From Neospora caninum Liverpool (Eukaryota > Apicomplexa > Conoidasida > Eucoccidiorida > Sarcocystidae), in NCBI RefSeq assembly GCF_000208865.1, contig NC_018392.1, positions 496,001-560,000 of the forward strand: 64,000 nucleotides of DNA, written 5' to 3'. The translations under genes and the position numbers were made by a program. Of this stretch, positions 22,001 through 34,577 are shown piece after piece; position 1 is the first letter of the stretch, and each line of letters begins with the position of its first letter. The notes beneath the pieces were generated by a model. It was not told where the DNA came from. It did not search any database and saw only the letters and a program-made list of their open reading frames with translations.

Positions 22001-25000
22001 CAGGTGTCTCCGCTTTCGTCGGTCCCCTCGTTTCGGTCGGCGTCGGCTGCGAAGTTGCGTCTCGCTCCACAGGGCGTCCCGGGATTCGCGGGCGAAGCAA
22101 GAAGAAAACCTCCTCAAAAATCGCCCCCAGCGTGTCGTTCGCCACGGCCCGCAGCTGCGGATGCGCCTCTGTCGTCGTACAGCCGAGGCGAGCGAGGCCG
22201 AACGCAGCATCCACGAGAAGCGCGATTCGTCCGGTCACCGAGGCTTCCATTTCTCCCCTGTCTCTGTTTGCGTGTCGGCGCATTCGTGCTTCTCGCGCTT
22301 CTTCTCTGTGGGGCGTAGCACTGACTCGCGCGCGGTCGTCGGGCTTCTCGTCTGATCCTGCACTCACGTCTTCGTCTCCTCTCAACTCTCCGGCCGCTAG
22401 AGGGTCTGGAAAGCCGGTCTCCTCTGGCCGTTTCCGCTCTGCGCCTTCGCTGCGCGGGGGCGCCCGCTCGCCCGCCTCCCTTTCCAGTCTCAGCCGCGCG
22501 AGATTTCGTCTGAGCCGGGAAGCGGCAAAGGCGAGAAACGGCATATCTCTGCACCCGGCTTGTCCCCAGACGTGGAAGATGCGGCACCAGAGCTCCGTCG
22601 TCTCCTCGTCCGTTCCTCGCGCTCGGCGATTCTCCTCTCTGCCCGCGCGCTTCCGCCTCTCCAGCCTGTGCGCACTGTCGCCTGGTCGGGTCGCCTCGTC
22701 CGTTTCCTTCGCTTCTCCGTCTTTCGCGTCAGGGCCTTTTTCGGCCTTCTCTCGCGTCTCCGAGGCCGCCTCATCGGTTTCTCGCAACTGCGAAACCCGA
22801 ACCCCAGTGCGTCCGCTTCCCTGCGTCTTCTCTTGCTCTCCCTGTACCGGCTCGCTTTCTCCTCGTTCTCCGCTTCCTTCTTCGCCTTCTTGGACTTTCA
22901 CAGCTGCGAACCGGTCGTGAATCGCGTCTCCAAGTCGCACAAATTTCCGCCACGCTGCGGGATTCAGGCGTTGCTGCAGACGAGCTTTCTTTGTCCCTCG
23001 CCGCTCTCTGCTGCTCGCCGTCGCGTCGGCGTCTCCGTCGAGGTCTCCGTTTCGTCGCGAAACAGAAAGCGGACCCGGAAGAGGCCGCAGACCGCCGGTT
23101 CCCTCACGCTCCAACTCCTTCTCCAGAAAAAGGAATGCTTCGCTCAGGTCGACAAGCTGCGCAGCCGACAGCGCGTGTCGCGGCAGTTTCCACCTCACGT
23201 GGCGCCACAACTCGCCCAGGAGGACTTCCTGACGCGTTGCGTCGAGGGGCTCTTCCGCGGGAGACAGTGCGCTGGGAAGCAGGCGTGGCCGCGTGGAGAG
23301 AAAAAGAGATGCGCTCGGAAACGCGAGAGAAAAGGGATCTTCGCCGGGTGGCGAGGCGCGCCCCAGATGCGCTGCCGCAATGTCCAGAGCGACGACGAAG
23401 CACGGTCGATACAGGACGAGACTGGAGAGAGAGCGCAGGAGATCACACAGACTGTACGAGGGAAGAAGAAGAAGAAAGTGAAGCAGCAGCGGGCGAAAGA
23501 GCGAAGGCGGCGGGTCGAAGGGGACCGCAGGCGAGGCCGCGAAGCGCGCAAAGGACGAAAGAAGAAGAGAGACATGCGCCGGTGTCCAGGCTGGACGCAG
23601 AGAGACACAGAGACATCCAGGCTAACAAACACATCAGGGACCGTGCCAACACTTTCGCTAGCCTGGCCTTCCCCACTTTTTTTTCACAAGCTTCACCAGT
23701 TATATTCGCTGTGCCCCTCGCGCTCGCGTCGTGTGTTTGGGCTCTTTCTCTTCTCCAGTCGGCGAGCACACCCACCGAAAAGCCGCGTCCTCTCGAACAG
23801 ATGAACCTTGACACAGCGACGCCCCTCTGCGGGAGAGACTTCGATCTGTGAATGCCTGCCGAGGCGAGGGTGCTCGGCCTCTCTGCTGCGGAGGGGGTTC
23901 GTCGGTTCTCCGCTCTTGGCCTCGCTGGAAATCGCCAACTCGGCTGTACGCCTCCGCACCAGTCTAAGTAACTGGGCTGCCTTCTGAGCTCCCCCATCCT
24001 TGCTCAAAGGACACGGACATCCTTACGCACACTTGCACATGCATGCACACATATATACTTATACGTATATACGAGTATGGAGAGACGTATGTCTGTGACC
24101 AGGATCTCGCGAAGAAGCCATAAATGCATACGTATCACCCTAAACGCATGGCAACGCACCTGCACATCCTCATTTTATCTGTTTTCTCGCTTGCATCCCC
24201 AGATGGCCCCGATCCATTCGCACCTGCATTCGTCCCTAGAGGAACGTGGAGACGAAAATTCCTCCCACGCCAGGGCTACACAGAGACATCACGACTGAGC
24301 TCCAGGTGCACGTCGATGCATGCAGCGCGGTCGCCTCTCGACAAGTTAGAGAGTCACGCGAGGTTTCCCTTCCCGCTTTTGTCGCGTCAACCGTACCTCC
24401 GCTGGTCCGCAGACGGCCTTGTGAAAAGTTGCGAGTGTCTGTGGCGAGGTCGCCGTCGCCCTTGCTTGCTTGGCTCTCTTCGCCACAGCGTGGAAGTGGA
24501 AAAATGGGAGGCAGAGAAGAGACAGTGCCGGTCCTATTTGGCCGGTCAGCCTTCTCGCCCAGAAGCCCCAGCCGCTCCGCGGTCGCCTGGAGAAGAGACG
24601 CCACCAGAGCCGCCTGGAGGAACTCTCGCGAGAGACGCTGCGGGGCGACCTCTGCATGCAGATGGTTCTCGCCGTCTGGCCCTCCCATTTCGCACTCTTC
24701 ACGGGCCATCGCGAGGCGGGGGTGAAGGCTCGGCGGAGCAGCAGGAGAAGAAACGCGCGGCGACTGGGGAGGCGTGCCCAGAAGAGACACGGTTTCAACG
24801 AGGGCCAGAATGTCCCGGACTTCGAATGCGGGGAGTTGCTGGAGAGAGCGGAGAAGGATCCAGCAGAGGAGATCCGAAGAGAGAGACGCGAGAGAGGGAG
24901 ACGCCAGAGAAGAGGCAGGGGAGAGAGACGCTCCGGAAGACGAAGACTCGAGCCTCTCCCACGAGAGCAACGGGACAGCCGGAGTCGAGTCAGGGCTCGA

Positions 25001-25928
25001 AGAAGCCTGCGAGAAAGACAGTAGATTTGGTTCCTCCTCACGCAAACACTTCGTGTCGGTTGCTGCCTCTTGGGAAGCCTCTTGCGAAGCGTCTCGGTCC
25101 AAAGATGCGCTCGCCTGGCTGCTGCGTTTGCGTTGGAAGTGCGTGAGAGTCCAACACGCAGTCGACAGGGCGACAGGCCCCGCCTGCGGATCCGCTGGAG
25201 ACCCCACAGCTGATGCTTCCTCGGGCGACAAAAGACAGGAGAGAGCAGACGCGGAACAGGGAGGAGACGCACCGGGAAGAGAGGAAAAGGGAAGAAGGGA
25301 AGGAGAATAGAGTGACGATGTGCATCCTTGCCTTCTGCCTGCAGGGTAGGAACTGAGACGTTCGCCATATCTCTCTCGCCTCAGGAGACAGGCGGCGTAC
25401 GCCTCGAGAGCGTCACCTGAGGCAAATGCAGGCGCCACGGCCTCCGCGGCGTTCTGACTGGCCAAAGTGTCTCCTTCCCGCCGCTCCTGTCTCTTCTTCG
25501 GGCTCCGTTGCGGTCGAAGGGATGCAAGGAGGTCCAGAGAGAGAAGCGACAAGAGTCCGGGAAGACGTCTTTCTGCTAAAGGAAACGGAGACGGTTCCCG
25601 GGACTCCAGGCACAAGATCTTCGACGAAGACGCGTGAATCAACGCCGACAAAAGTGCCGTCATCGCCTGGTGAATCAGGGGCCATGGAAGAGACAAGGGA
25701 GAGACACAGAGAGGCAGGTGAGCTTTCAGACTGCATCGGTGAGAGACCTAGATTAGAAGGCCTAGGCAGCAAGCGTCCTCATCGCACCCCGTCGTGTGAA
25801 AAAAAAAACGGGGAAAACGAGCGAGATGCCCACAGAAACGAAGAACACATACTGGCCGGAAAGGAGCACGAAAGAGGGAGAAAAAGAAGCAGATACAGTT
25901 GCATGCATCGAGGCCACTAACATAAACA

Positions 25929-25959
<31 letters not shown>

Positions 25960-28900
25960 TTGGTGGCGCGTTAGAGTTCTCTAGCTTGTTCCTGTTCTCT
26001 GTGAATGTTAGTGCCTGACTGGACACTGTCTGTTTTTATGTCATCATTCATCATCCTTTCTCGCGTTTTTTCCCTTCCTCTCATGTTGTTTTTCACCGTC
26101 TGCTGCAGATCTATCGATTCCACAGTTTCTTTGCGCCGACTTCCTGGGGCCGTGCCCGGAGACGCACCAGACTGGAAAGCTCCCCATAACTGTGTGAATC
26201 CACATGCAGCGGAAACCTCTGCATATTCAGTGGTCGGCCGCCCGGTGCCTTTTGCACTCGGCGTCGGCATCGCCAGCCGCAGCACCGCCTCACCTGAGCA
26301 CCAAGACAGGGGCTGTCTGTTTCGGAGATTTCTGCTTCTCTCAGTTCTCTCCAGATGTCTCCGCTCTCGTCTCGGCTGTTTCGTTCTCTTGTCGCGCGTC
26401 TTGCTGTCAGTCTCCCTTCTGCTTGGACGTCGACGCGGTAGAAGGCGGCGAGACGGTCCTGGACGGCTCGACAGATCGCGGAGAGTGTTTCCTCGACGAG
26501 GCGCTGTTTGGCGCCGGCCGCGGTCGCGCCGGGTGCCTCCGAGAGGGGCCTTAGGCGGACGACGTCGAGGGCGAGGCCGGCGAGCTCTTTGGGCTCCAAA
26601 TCCCGGATCTGCCGCCCCACATGGAGCCTTTGGAGGAGACTGTAGAGCAGGGCGAGCTCCTGCTGCCGCTGGCGACTCGTCAGGCTCTCGCCGACCCTCC
26701 CGGCGTCGAGGGCACCCTCCGCGCCTCCTCTGCCTTTTTTCTCCCGCGCGTGACTGTCTTTTGCACTCCGGACAGGCGCCGCTCCCACCTCGGGGGAAGG
26801 CCCAAGCGGTGCGAGAGAAGAAAGCTTGAGGTGGAGCGCGAGCGATCTGTCTCGGAAGTTCCAGATGCGCGGCAGAGCCGAGATGAGCGCGCGGAGATCT
26901 TTCGCACTCGCGCGAGGAAGCACCGAAAGAAGGGAAGTCCCGAGGACTCCGGATCCGTCGAGACGCCGCAACGCAAGCGTGAGCGAGGCCGTTTGTGCAG
27001 CTTCCCGCTCTTCGTGTCGGTCTCGATCAGAGCCTTGCGAGGCCCCATGGCTGGCGCCAGGGGAGACATCGAAGCTCGGGCTTCCCGGCAAGGCGAGCAT
27101 CTCGTCTTGGACGCCCTTCAGAGCCTCGACGACCCGACTTACAGCGGAGAGGAAAACGGCGAAGTCGCGACAGGAGAAATCCGCGAGATTCGCCGTAGCG
27201 GCGTCCAGAAGCTGGTCAAAAAGTTTCAGCCCCGAGGGCGCCTGCGGCGCGTCAACCCCCGCGGGCTCCGCAGCCGAAGAAGAGGGCGCATGCCGCCCGC
27301 GCGGCCCGCTGGCTGGCGAGAGAAAGCCCAGACACTGGAGATCCTGGAGAAACAGAGCACGACACACAAGGCGCTCTGGAGAAGATCTTTCTTCCACGCT
27401 TTCTTTGTAAACGGAGTGCACGTGTCTGTTCGCGCATGCCCCGATTAGTTCCGATTTTCACGACTGCCCCGATGCGTTTCGTTCCCTTTCTCTCGAAGGT
27501 CCTCAAAACCGCGGAACGTCCTTCCTGTACCCGCGTCGAAGTCCAACAATCGCGCTTCTCTGTCCCTCTCGCTCTTTTCGCTCCCCATTCTCCTCCCCGT
27601 CTTCTCAGACTGTCCACTGCCTTCTCTTCTTCACCGTTATCCTTCACTCCTTTCCTCTTCATGCATGCTCAATTCGTTGGTTTCTTCTTTGCGCCTGTGT
27701 CTTCTCTGCTCGTGTCTTCTGTGTTGTTGCTCTTCTAGAGCTTCGGCTTCGGCGATGGACAGGCGGCGACACCCACACGCATGCACGCGTCGATGCAGCT
27801 TGAAACACTCCTACGGCCTCCCTGTCCCCGCCGTCACGTTCTCGTTTCCTTTCTTTTCCTTTCTGTTCCGTTTTCCTTTTCGCCTTTGTTCCGCCTTGCG
27901 TTGTTCGCCTCACGTGAGCAATGTTGGAGATTTGCTGAGGCTTGGCCACTCCGAGAACCTGCGGAACGCGGCGCAGAAGCTGGATCTGCAGGAGCCTCAA
28001 AACCTCGATGAGCCACGGCGCCGCAAGGCCCCGCGAAGAGGGCAAAGGGACAGAAGACACTGAAGAAGCGAGAGAGGGAGACGAAAACGCGAAAGCGGCT
28101 GCCGGAGTCGCAGCTTCTTCTGGAGCTTCGGGCCAAAGCGAACTGGAAACCTCCGCTCTCTGGAAACGGAGAATCTGGTTCTGGTTCTCCAGGATCCTCC
28201 AGTGAAGCGAAAGAGAATCTCCCGGGCATGCAAGGCCTTCATGGGAGGCATTGTCCCCTTCTTGCGTAGGGTGAAAGGAGAGAGACGACGACTGAGGAAG
28301 GACAGAGGCAGAAGGCGGAGAAGACAGAGAAGACGGAGAAGAGAGAGAAGAAAGAGAGAGAGAGTTGCCTTGTTTGAGGGAGAGAACGAGGTCTCTATGA
28401 AGAACTCGCTGCCTGTCAAGAGCTGAAACCCAGGAGAAGTGTGTCTCTTCCTTGGACGCGAGAGACGAAGAGGCAGATGCCGACAGGCTGAGCGACAGAG
28501 CGGCGGATGCATGCAAAACGCCTGCAACCGCAATGGGAGAGAGAGACGCGAGTTCGTGAGGCAGGCGAATCAGAATGTCTTGCCAGAGAGCAGGATAGGG
28601 AGGAAGAAGGGAAGCGGCAACGGGCGGGTGGTCCGGAGACAGTGCAGCGTGAGACACTGAGGCGGAGGAAGACGAGGCAGAAGCCGGTGAAGAAACGGAG
28701 GAGTCGCGAGAGGGGAGAGACAGCAAAGACGCCCGGCGGATATTCACTTCATCGATCGTTGCACAGATTTGACGCGGAAACGTCGCCAGGAAAGAGGCCG
28801 CGCACGTCAGGTCATAACCATTCGCAGTGAAGGGAAGAAAAGTCGGAAACGTCTTCAACAGGCCGACGGCGAGATCCCGCGGAGGAAAGCGCCTCAGCAA

Positions 28901-31120
28901 CGTGAAGGAGGACGCGACGATGCAGATGGCTGAGAACAGACATAACAAAGACAGGGAGAATGGAAAGAGCGGAAAGAGAGGAACGAGGCGCATCGCCTCC
29001 CCCGAATGAAAGGGTACCCGCGAAACGCAGCTGTCGAGACAGTGGAAACGCGTGCAGCCACGCCTGTGCACGCAAAGGTGTATCCTCAGAAGCAAATATA
29101 TAGGTACGGAGGAGAAGGGCATTCGAGGATACGTGTTTCAACCCGTACCTGAATGCACGCGCGCCTACGCAGACCCCGCAAAACACATACAAAGTGTGTG
29201 TGGATACAGAGGTAGTAAGCGCAACAGTTGTGCTACTCGGCGGCCTATTAAACGGGGGCAAGGAGATCCTCATTTTCCGCGGAAACGTGGAGACTGACAA
29301 GTGGGAACGCAGACCGAAGCGAAAGGTCCGAGCAAGCGAGCGCCAGAGGCGTCTTTTCGGTGAATTTCTTTGCTCAGAGAAAAGCCTTGAGAGGAAATCC
29401 GCGAGAGCGAGAAAAGAGAGGAGAGGAGAGAAGAAGCACGCTCGGGGGGAAGACAAGAACGCCTGGAGAAAGGCAAGGCTGTTGATAGCCTTTCTTACAC
29501 TTTGGTTCCATCAGCTCTAACCGATGTGTTGCTTTCTCGGCCAACAGACGGAGAATCTGTTCAACTTCCTCAGGGAGCGCGACTTCGTCTTTGTTTCTTT
29601 CTTCTCTTCGCCTCGCATCCTGTGCGCCCCAACTTGAGGGACGGTCGACAGACTCTGCCCCAATGCGGACCCCGGGGGCGACAGTGGACTGGTCAGAGGG
29701 AGGCGCCGTGGACGGGAAGGAAAGAGAAAAGTTTCTCTTCCCTTTCTTCGCAAAGACGCTCGCCAACACATGCAGAGTCTGCGAGACCTCGATGGGCCGT
29801 TCTGCATTGTTCTGCACGCACAAGCAAGAGGAGAGGAAGAAGCGGCGGGACGAACTTGAAGAAGGCTGAGAGAAGAAAGACGCAGAGTGTGTGGGCTGAC
29901 GGAGTGGAAAGAGGGGGGCAGACGAGCTGCAGAGCGAGAGGGAAGAAGAGACAGAGAACAGAGATCACGAGCGCCGGAAAAACAGCAGAAAGTGACGCGA
30001 GACGAGCGGGATGGAGACGGCACACGTGTGAGCAGGAAGAGACGAACAAGGCTTCTCTTAAACACAAAACCCGACAACGAAGAAGGTTCAAAGTGCGTTC
30101 TCTCTGCTTTCCCAACCGAGACGTTCATGCGTTCCCTCTCCCTCTCCATCTGAAAAAGAAACAGGCGCGCCTCCGCGAAGATCGTCAAAAAAGATTAACC
30201 GACACTCTGCTGATTCTCCGGAAAGAAACGAAAACCCAAGGAAACGCCTGGACCTCTCGGAGAAGCGGAGGACAACCGACATCCAGAAAGGTGTCGAGTA
30301 CGTCTAAAAGCCAAGCTGCTTTCATCTCCGCTCCCTCGCTTCTCCGTCTCTCGTCTCTCTTTGCCTTGATCTTTGCTGTTCTCCTTCATCTTTGATTTTC
30401 TCCTTCATCTTTGATTTCCCATTTTCGTCTTCGGTTTGGTCTGATGCCTCCGATTTGTCTCACCGCAGCGGCTGAGAGCGTCGTGAGGAAGAGCGAAGCA
30501 TCTCCCCGCGAGGCATGGCGTATCGCCTCTCGACAGAGTGCGGAAGTGATAGTTCGTACATTTCGGTCCTTCCCGTTCACTCTCTCTGTCCCGTGCTTTA
30601 AGAGGCATTCCCTTTCTCTCGCGCTCTTCGCCCGTTTCTCTTGTCTCTGTATTTCGCTCTTCTCCGCGAAGTCTCCTTCGCTCTCCACCGCCCTCCGTTC
30701 CCGGTGACTCCACGGCCGGGAGGCCTCTCCGCGAAACGCTGCGGAGACACCGAGGAAAGAGTCCTGAGACGCACGCGGAGAATGACGAGAAGGAAGAGAA
30801 GAAGGCGACTGTCCGTTTTCTCGACCTCCGCGGAAATCTCTTTCGCCGTCTCTCTTTCTCTCCTGAGGTTCTTTGCCCAGAACACGCGGCGGGGGCCATC
30901 GCATGCGTGCAGGTTGCCGAGCGAAGACGGCGCTCGTCAGGAGAGGCGCTCGCGTTGAGGAAGCAGCGAGTGCGTCTTCGCCAGTCTGTTTCGCCAGAGA
31001 AGACTCTTGTCTCCTCGCCAAAGAGAAGACAGAGAAGACGCGCGGACCCCCGGAGGAGGCGCTGGATAGGCCAGGCGCGACCGCCCGCGCACCGATCGTT
31101 TTTGCAGTCAACGGAGTCAT
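19090..31120 (-). CDS. RAP-domain protein, probably organellar RNA-binding
   Basis: RAP proteins bind organellar RNA; in apicomplexans many act on mitochondrial rRNA fragments. Eight exons join in phase (high to low): 31120-30464, 29811-29499, 28929-27914, 27343-26294, 25747-24397, 23590-20328, 20063-19966, 19663-19090, giving about 2,773 aa. The C-terminal RAP domain is split over the last three exons: HRIAFE | VGASEHFFRDPEGAEIELTA and LRRRLLQAQG | WRVVAVPHFEW...LRYLQRQL. These cover the expected core with the conserved WRVV..P..EW motif. Upstream are many Leu-rich helical segments (for example SFLATFPRQICATIDEVNI, ALISALPRIWNFRDRSL) like the alpha-repeats of FASTK/OPR-type proteins, separated by Ser/Glu-rich linkers. 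The N terminus (MTPLTAKTIGARAV) is basic and poor in acidic residues, so mitochondrial import is inferred; the apicoplast is possible. The ATG has A at -3. Confidence 0.88.
19340..19460 (-). repeat. Poly-Ser-coding GAAGAAGAGG repeat in the RAP gene tail
   Basis: The purine repeat on the + strand reads as long Ser runs broken by Pro on the coding strand, just after the RAP domain. It is disordered tail sequence, likely length-variable. Confidence 0.8.
20168..20262. repeat. (AT)n and TGCATATA repeats in RAP intron 6
   Basis: An AT microsatellite flanked by TGCATATA variants, inside the intron 20064-20327. Confidence 0.85.
24030..24080. repeat. TGCATGCA box and TATA/TACG repeats in RAP intron 5
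   Basis: A TGCATGCA box at 24040-24047 is followed by a short ATAT/ATAC tract, within the intron 23591-24396. Confidence 0.75.
25919..25962. repeat. (AT)n microsatellite in RAP intron 4
   Basis: An AT dinucleotide run in the intron 25748-26293. Confidence 0.9.
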
Positions 31121-31302
31121 TTTCACCAGAGGAGACGAGGCAGTCTTACCCGAGGGCTCTTACCCTCACGATTTCAGAAACGTCCGACCGCGCAGTCATC
31201 TTCACACCTTCAGAAACTACAGATGCAGGCGCCTAGATCCAGGGCCACAGGAAACCCTTTGCCACCACATACAAATTCACAATCCTATGCAAACATACCT
31301 AC

Positions 31303-31376
31303 ACGTATATGTTTATATACGTATGTGTATATGTATATATATGTATATATATGTATATATATGTATATATATATAT
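31303..31376. repeat. (ATGTAT)n/(AT)n microsatellite
   Basis: TATG/TA repeats about 180-250 nt upstream of the RAP start codon, in its presumed 5' region. Confidence 0.9.
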
Positions 31377-32802
31377 GGCGGGTGATCTCGGCTCGGCGTG
31401 CCTGGACGTTGCCCCTCTCGACACAGCCGCATTCGGTGGATGCAGACCAAGATGGGGAGAGAGGTAGCACGGGAGGTCCACGGGGCTAGGTTCCTGGGGA
31501 ATTGCCTGTCGGATTTTTTCGAAGAATCTTCTCCGACGAGCAGTTTTGGCTTTCCCCTTTTCACTGAGAAGACGCTCGTTTGAGTTGGAATGGCGCATCT
31601 GCGAAAAGTGTGCGAATGCTTCGACTCCACGCGCGAGGCGCTGCGCCGACAATCAGTCTGCACTCCCCGAAAAACGTTCTCCTCTGCGGAAAGACAAACC
31701 GTTGAGCGAAAAATGAGGGATGTGTGCCGGGTTTTCCTTAGATGCAACGGGAAATCGAATTTTCTTCCAGAGCCAGAGACACAGTTCTGCAAAAACAGCC
31801 CCAATGAGTGCCGAGGGGTGACTGCGTCGCCCGTCGAGAGCGCTGCCTGCATGCGCCTTTCGCGACTTTCTTGGCTGTTTGTGGCCTATACGCGACTCCT
31901 CTCACTTTTCTTTTCCAGTGAAACAGAATTGCTGGGCTCCGCTCCTCAGCGATTAATTTCCCATTGTTTGCGGGAGGAGGGAGAAGGAAGCGCGGAGTCC
32001 TCTGAGCCGGGCGAATGGGGCGGAGAAAGCGCGGCCCATTGCGCTGGGATCTCGAGGGCCGGTTTGGTGTCTCCATCGCCGAGGAGACATGGCGTTGTTA
32101 ATTGTAAGGAACGAGAGACAGGGCGTTGTCAAGGAGAGACCCACCTTTGTTTTTTCAAGGGAAGGAGACGCTGTGAGGTGGATGAATGGGGAAAGGAGGA
32201 CGCATCTGGTGAGGCTGTCGACAACGCGGAAACCTGGACTTTCGAGAGTCGCGTAGAGGCGAGAGTTTTAATCGGTCGCGAGACGCCCGACACCTTTCAA
32301 AAGACACGTGCAGAGAGGATGGAAGCCCATTTGGCAAGAAGGCGCAAATTTTTTCAGTTGAAGGGACGCTGCAAAAATATACAGCGCCGTTCAGGGCGGA
32401 AAACGTACCCTCCGTCGCCAGTCGGCACAGTGGTAAGATGACGAGCACTGCAAGACCGTCTCGAACGCCAGGACATCTGCCACAAAAACCACGAAAAAGA
32501 AGCCTCTTTATTGGAAGATCGCTTGGAGAATCGATGCATGTACAAGCGCGTGTAGATGCACACCTATGCATAGCTAACTCGCTCTATATTTGAATGGAGG
32601 TACGCCGGTGCGGGTCTAAAACTCGAGGCCGAGAGGGACTAGGCAAGAGTCTTCTTTTGGAGAGTGGACAGCGGATCTGTGCGTGCATTGCGGCGAATCG
32701 CTTGCTTTTGACGTAGGGAAATCGCACAGTGCTCACGGCGAACGAAACGTCTGTCTCTTTCCAGGAGACCAGTGGCTTGTCTACTCTCTCCTGCCCTTGC
32801 CA

Positions 32803-32803
<1 letters not shown>

Positions 32804-32836
<33 letters not shown>

Positions 32837-32880
32837 CATATATGCATGTATTCGTACACACGCATTTATATATACGTAAA
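32804..32880. repeat. (AT)n microsatellite
   Basis: An AT run followed by TGCATATA variants in the spacer. Confidence 0.9.
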
Positions 32881-34042
32881 TGATTATACATATAAACAAA
32901 TGAACAGGTATGTGTTGCTTGTTCGTACGACGACACATTGACGACCGAAGACAAACGCCACGTATCCGCCGGGAAACTGAGGAATCGACCCGCCCGGCCA
33001 ACACGTTCAAAATGCTTCTTTTGGAACAGCTCTCACAACTGGGAAACGTTCACAGTCGACGCAAGCGCCATTCGTTTTTGAGTTTCTGTCTTTGACTCAA
33101 AGCTACACCGGCGACACCACGAATCATTCTCTACCGCTGGTTCGGAAACACATCGCCTGAGAGCATTTGCAGAGACACGATTCGGGTGGGGAAGCGGAGA
33201 CACCCTTGGTACCGACAGTCAAGAAGAAAGAGGAAATCTCTGAAGGGGACGTGGAGGGAGAAGCCACGAGAATTCCGTGGCTGTCTCTTCTCGGGCGTTC
33301 GAAAAGCTCAAACGGAAAGGAAAACAAAACATTGGAAACGTCTTTGAAAGTGCTGGGCGCTGCCTTTCAAAGACAGTTGCTTGCAGCTGTCTGTGCATGT
33401 GCACACATGCATATTCATGTCCGCGTGGTCTATCGGTTTCGATATATCTATCTGTCTCTCTCTGTCAATGGTTTCCTGCCTGTCCCCATCTCACTGTTTC
33501 TTCCTCCATGTACACCTTATTCTACCTCTCTGCTGCTGCGCGCCCGCAAAACGACCTCCTGTCGATCTAGAAGATCCTCTACCTCTTTCTGTGTATCGGA
33601 ACGTTCCTCTCTCTGTTTGCTCCTCGAAATGAGAAATGCGTGTGAAAGTGTATCCGTGGTGTATGAAAAGGCAAGCATGCAAGGATGCAAGGTCGGAGCC
33701 GGGAACACAATGGCAGTATTTCGACGGAAGTCAAGATACAGACGATTAGAGGAGACAAGGCGGATTTCAATTGCCATCACTTCTCTTCTTCCGTATTCTC
33801 CCTGCTCTTTCCCTTGCTGCCGCTTTCTCGATGGAGTCTCTCTCCCCTGGGACAACACAGAGACACAAAATGAGGTTGCCTCCTCTCGTCCCTCCCCTCC
33901 CCCTCCCCCGCGTTGCCTCGTTCCTCCTCAGCTCTCTTCCCCGCTTGACGTAAACAGGGAGAAGTCGGGTTCTTCCATCTTCTCCCGCCGTTCGCCTCGC
34001 CCTTTTCTTTGTCACTCCAGAGGGTTAAGCTTCTCGGGCTTC

Positions 34043-34537
34043 TCAGACTTCCTCTCCAAACTCCCATTCATCGTCCCTCGGGGGTAGGCTGGGGTAACCG
34101 TAGCTGGGCGGATATTGCGGAGGCAAGGGATGCAATGGCATCGGAGAAGGAGTGGACGGATACGGGACACGATACGAGGGAGGATAAGGCCGACCGGGGA
34201 CAGGTGACGGATAGGTGGGAATGGGGTAAACGGGGACAGGGTAGACAGGGTAGTAGTAATGTGGGGGACGAGGGCGGTGGTGTCGCTGGAGAGGAGACAC
34301 GTCTAAATCAGACTGAATCAAACAAGCAGTTCACAAAACAGGGACCGCATCGGGAGGTTCTTTTCCAGAAGAGCTGAATGCGTCTTTCGTACTGATGGAC
34401 AGTCGCAACAAAGCGAACAAAAGAACCCGAAACAATCTCCACATCTGTTTGTAGGCACAAAAATAGCAAATCATCAAACACATTTTTTCTCCGATAGATA
34501 TGAATATATATATCTATATACTTATATATCTATATAC

Positions 34538-34577
<40 letters not shown>

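Larger units (their letters stand above)
31121..34042. other. Spacer: RAP gene 5' region and secreted-protein gene 3' region
   Basis: Both neighbours run leftwards, so this 2.9 kb should carry the 3' UTR of the Pro/Tyr-rich secreted protein (right end) and the RAP promoter and 5' UTR (left end). Microsatellites lie at 31303-31376 and 32804-32880. Open frames such as 31590-32441 (+) and 33167-34087 (+) show no domain and I do not call them genes. Confidence 0.55.

Noticed and set aside
22560..23804. 414-codon + strand frame and similar long + frames at 21383-22318 and 24124-25146
   Set aside because: Antisense shadows of the RAP gene exons, produced by high GC and lack of stops.
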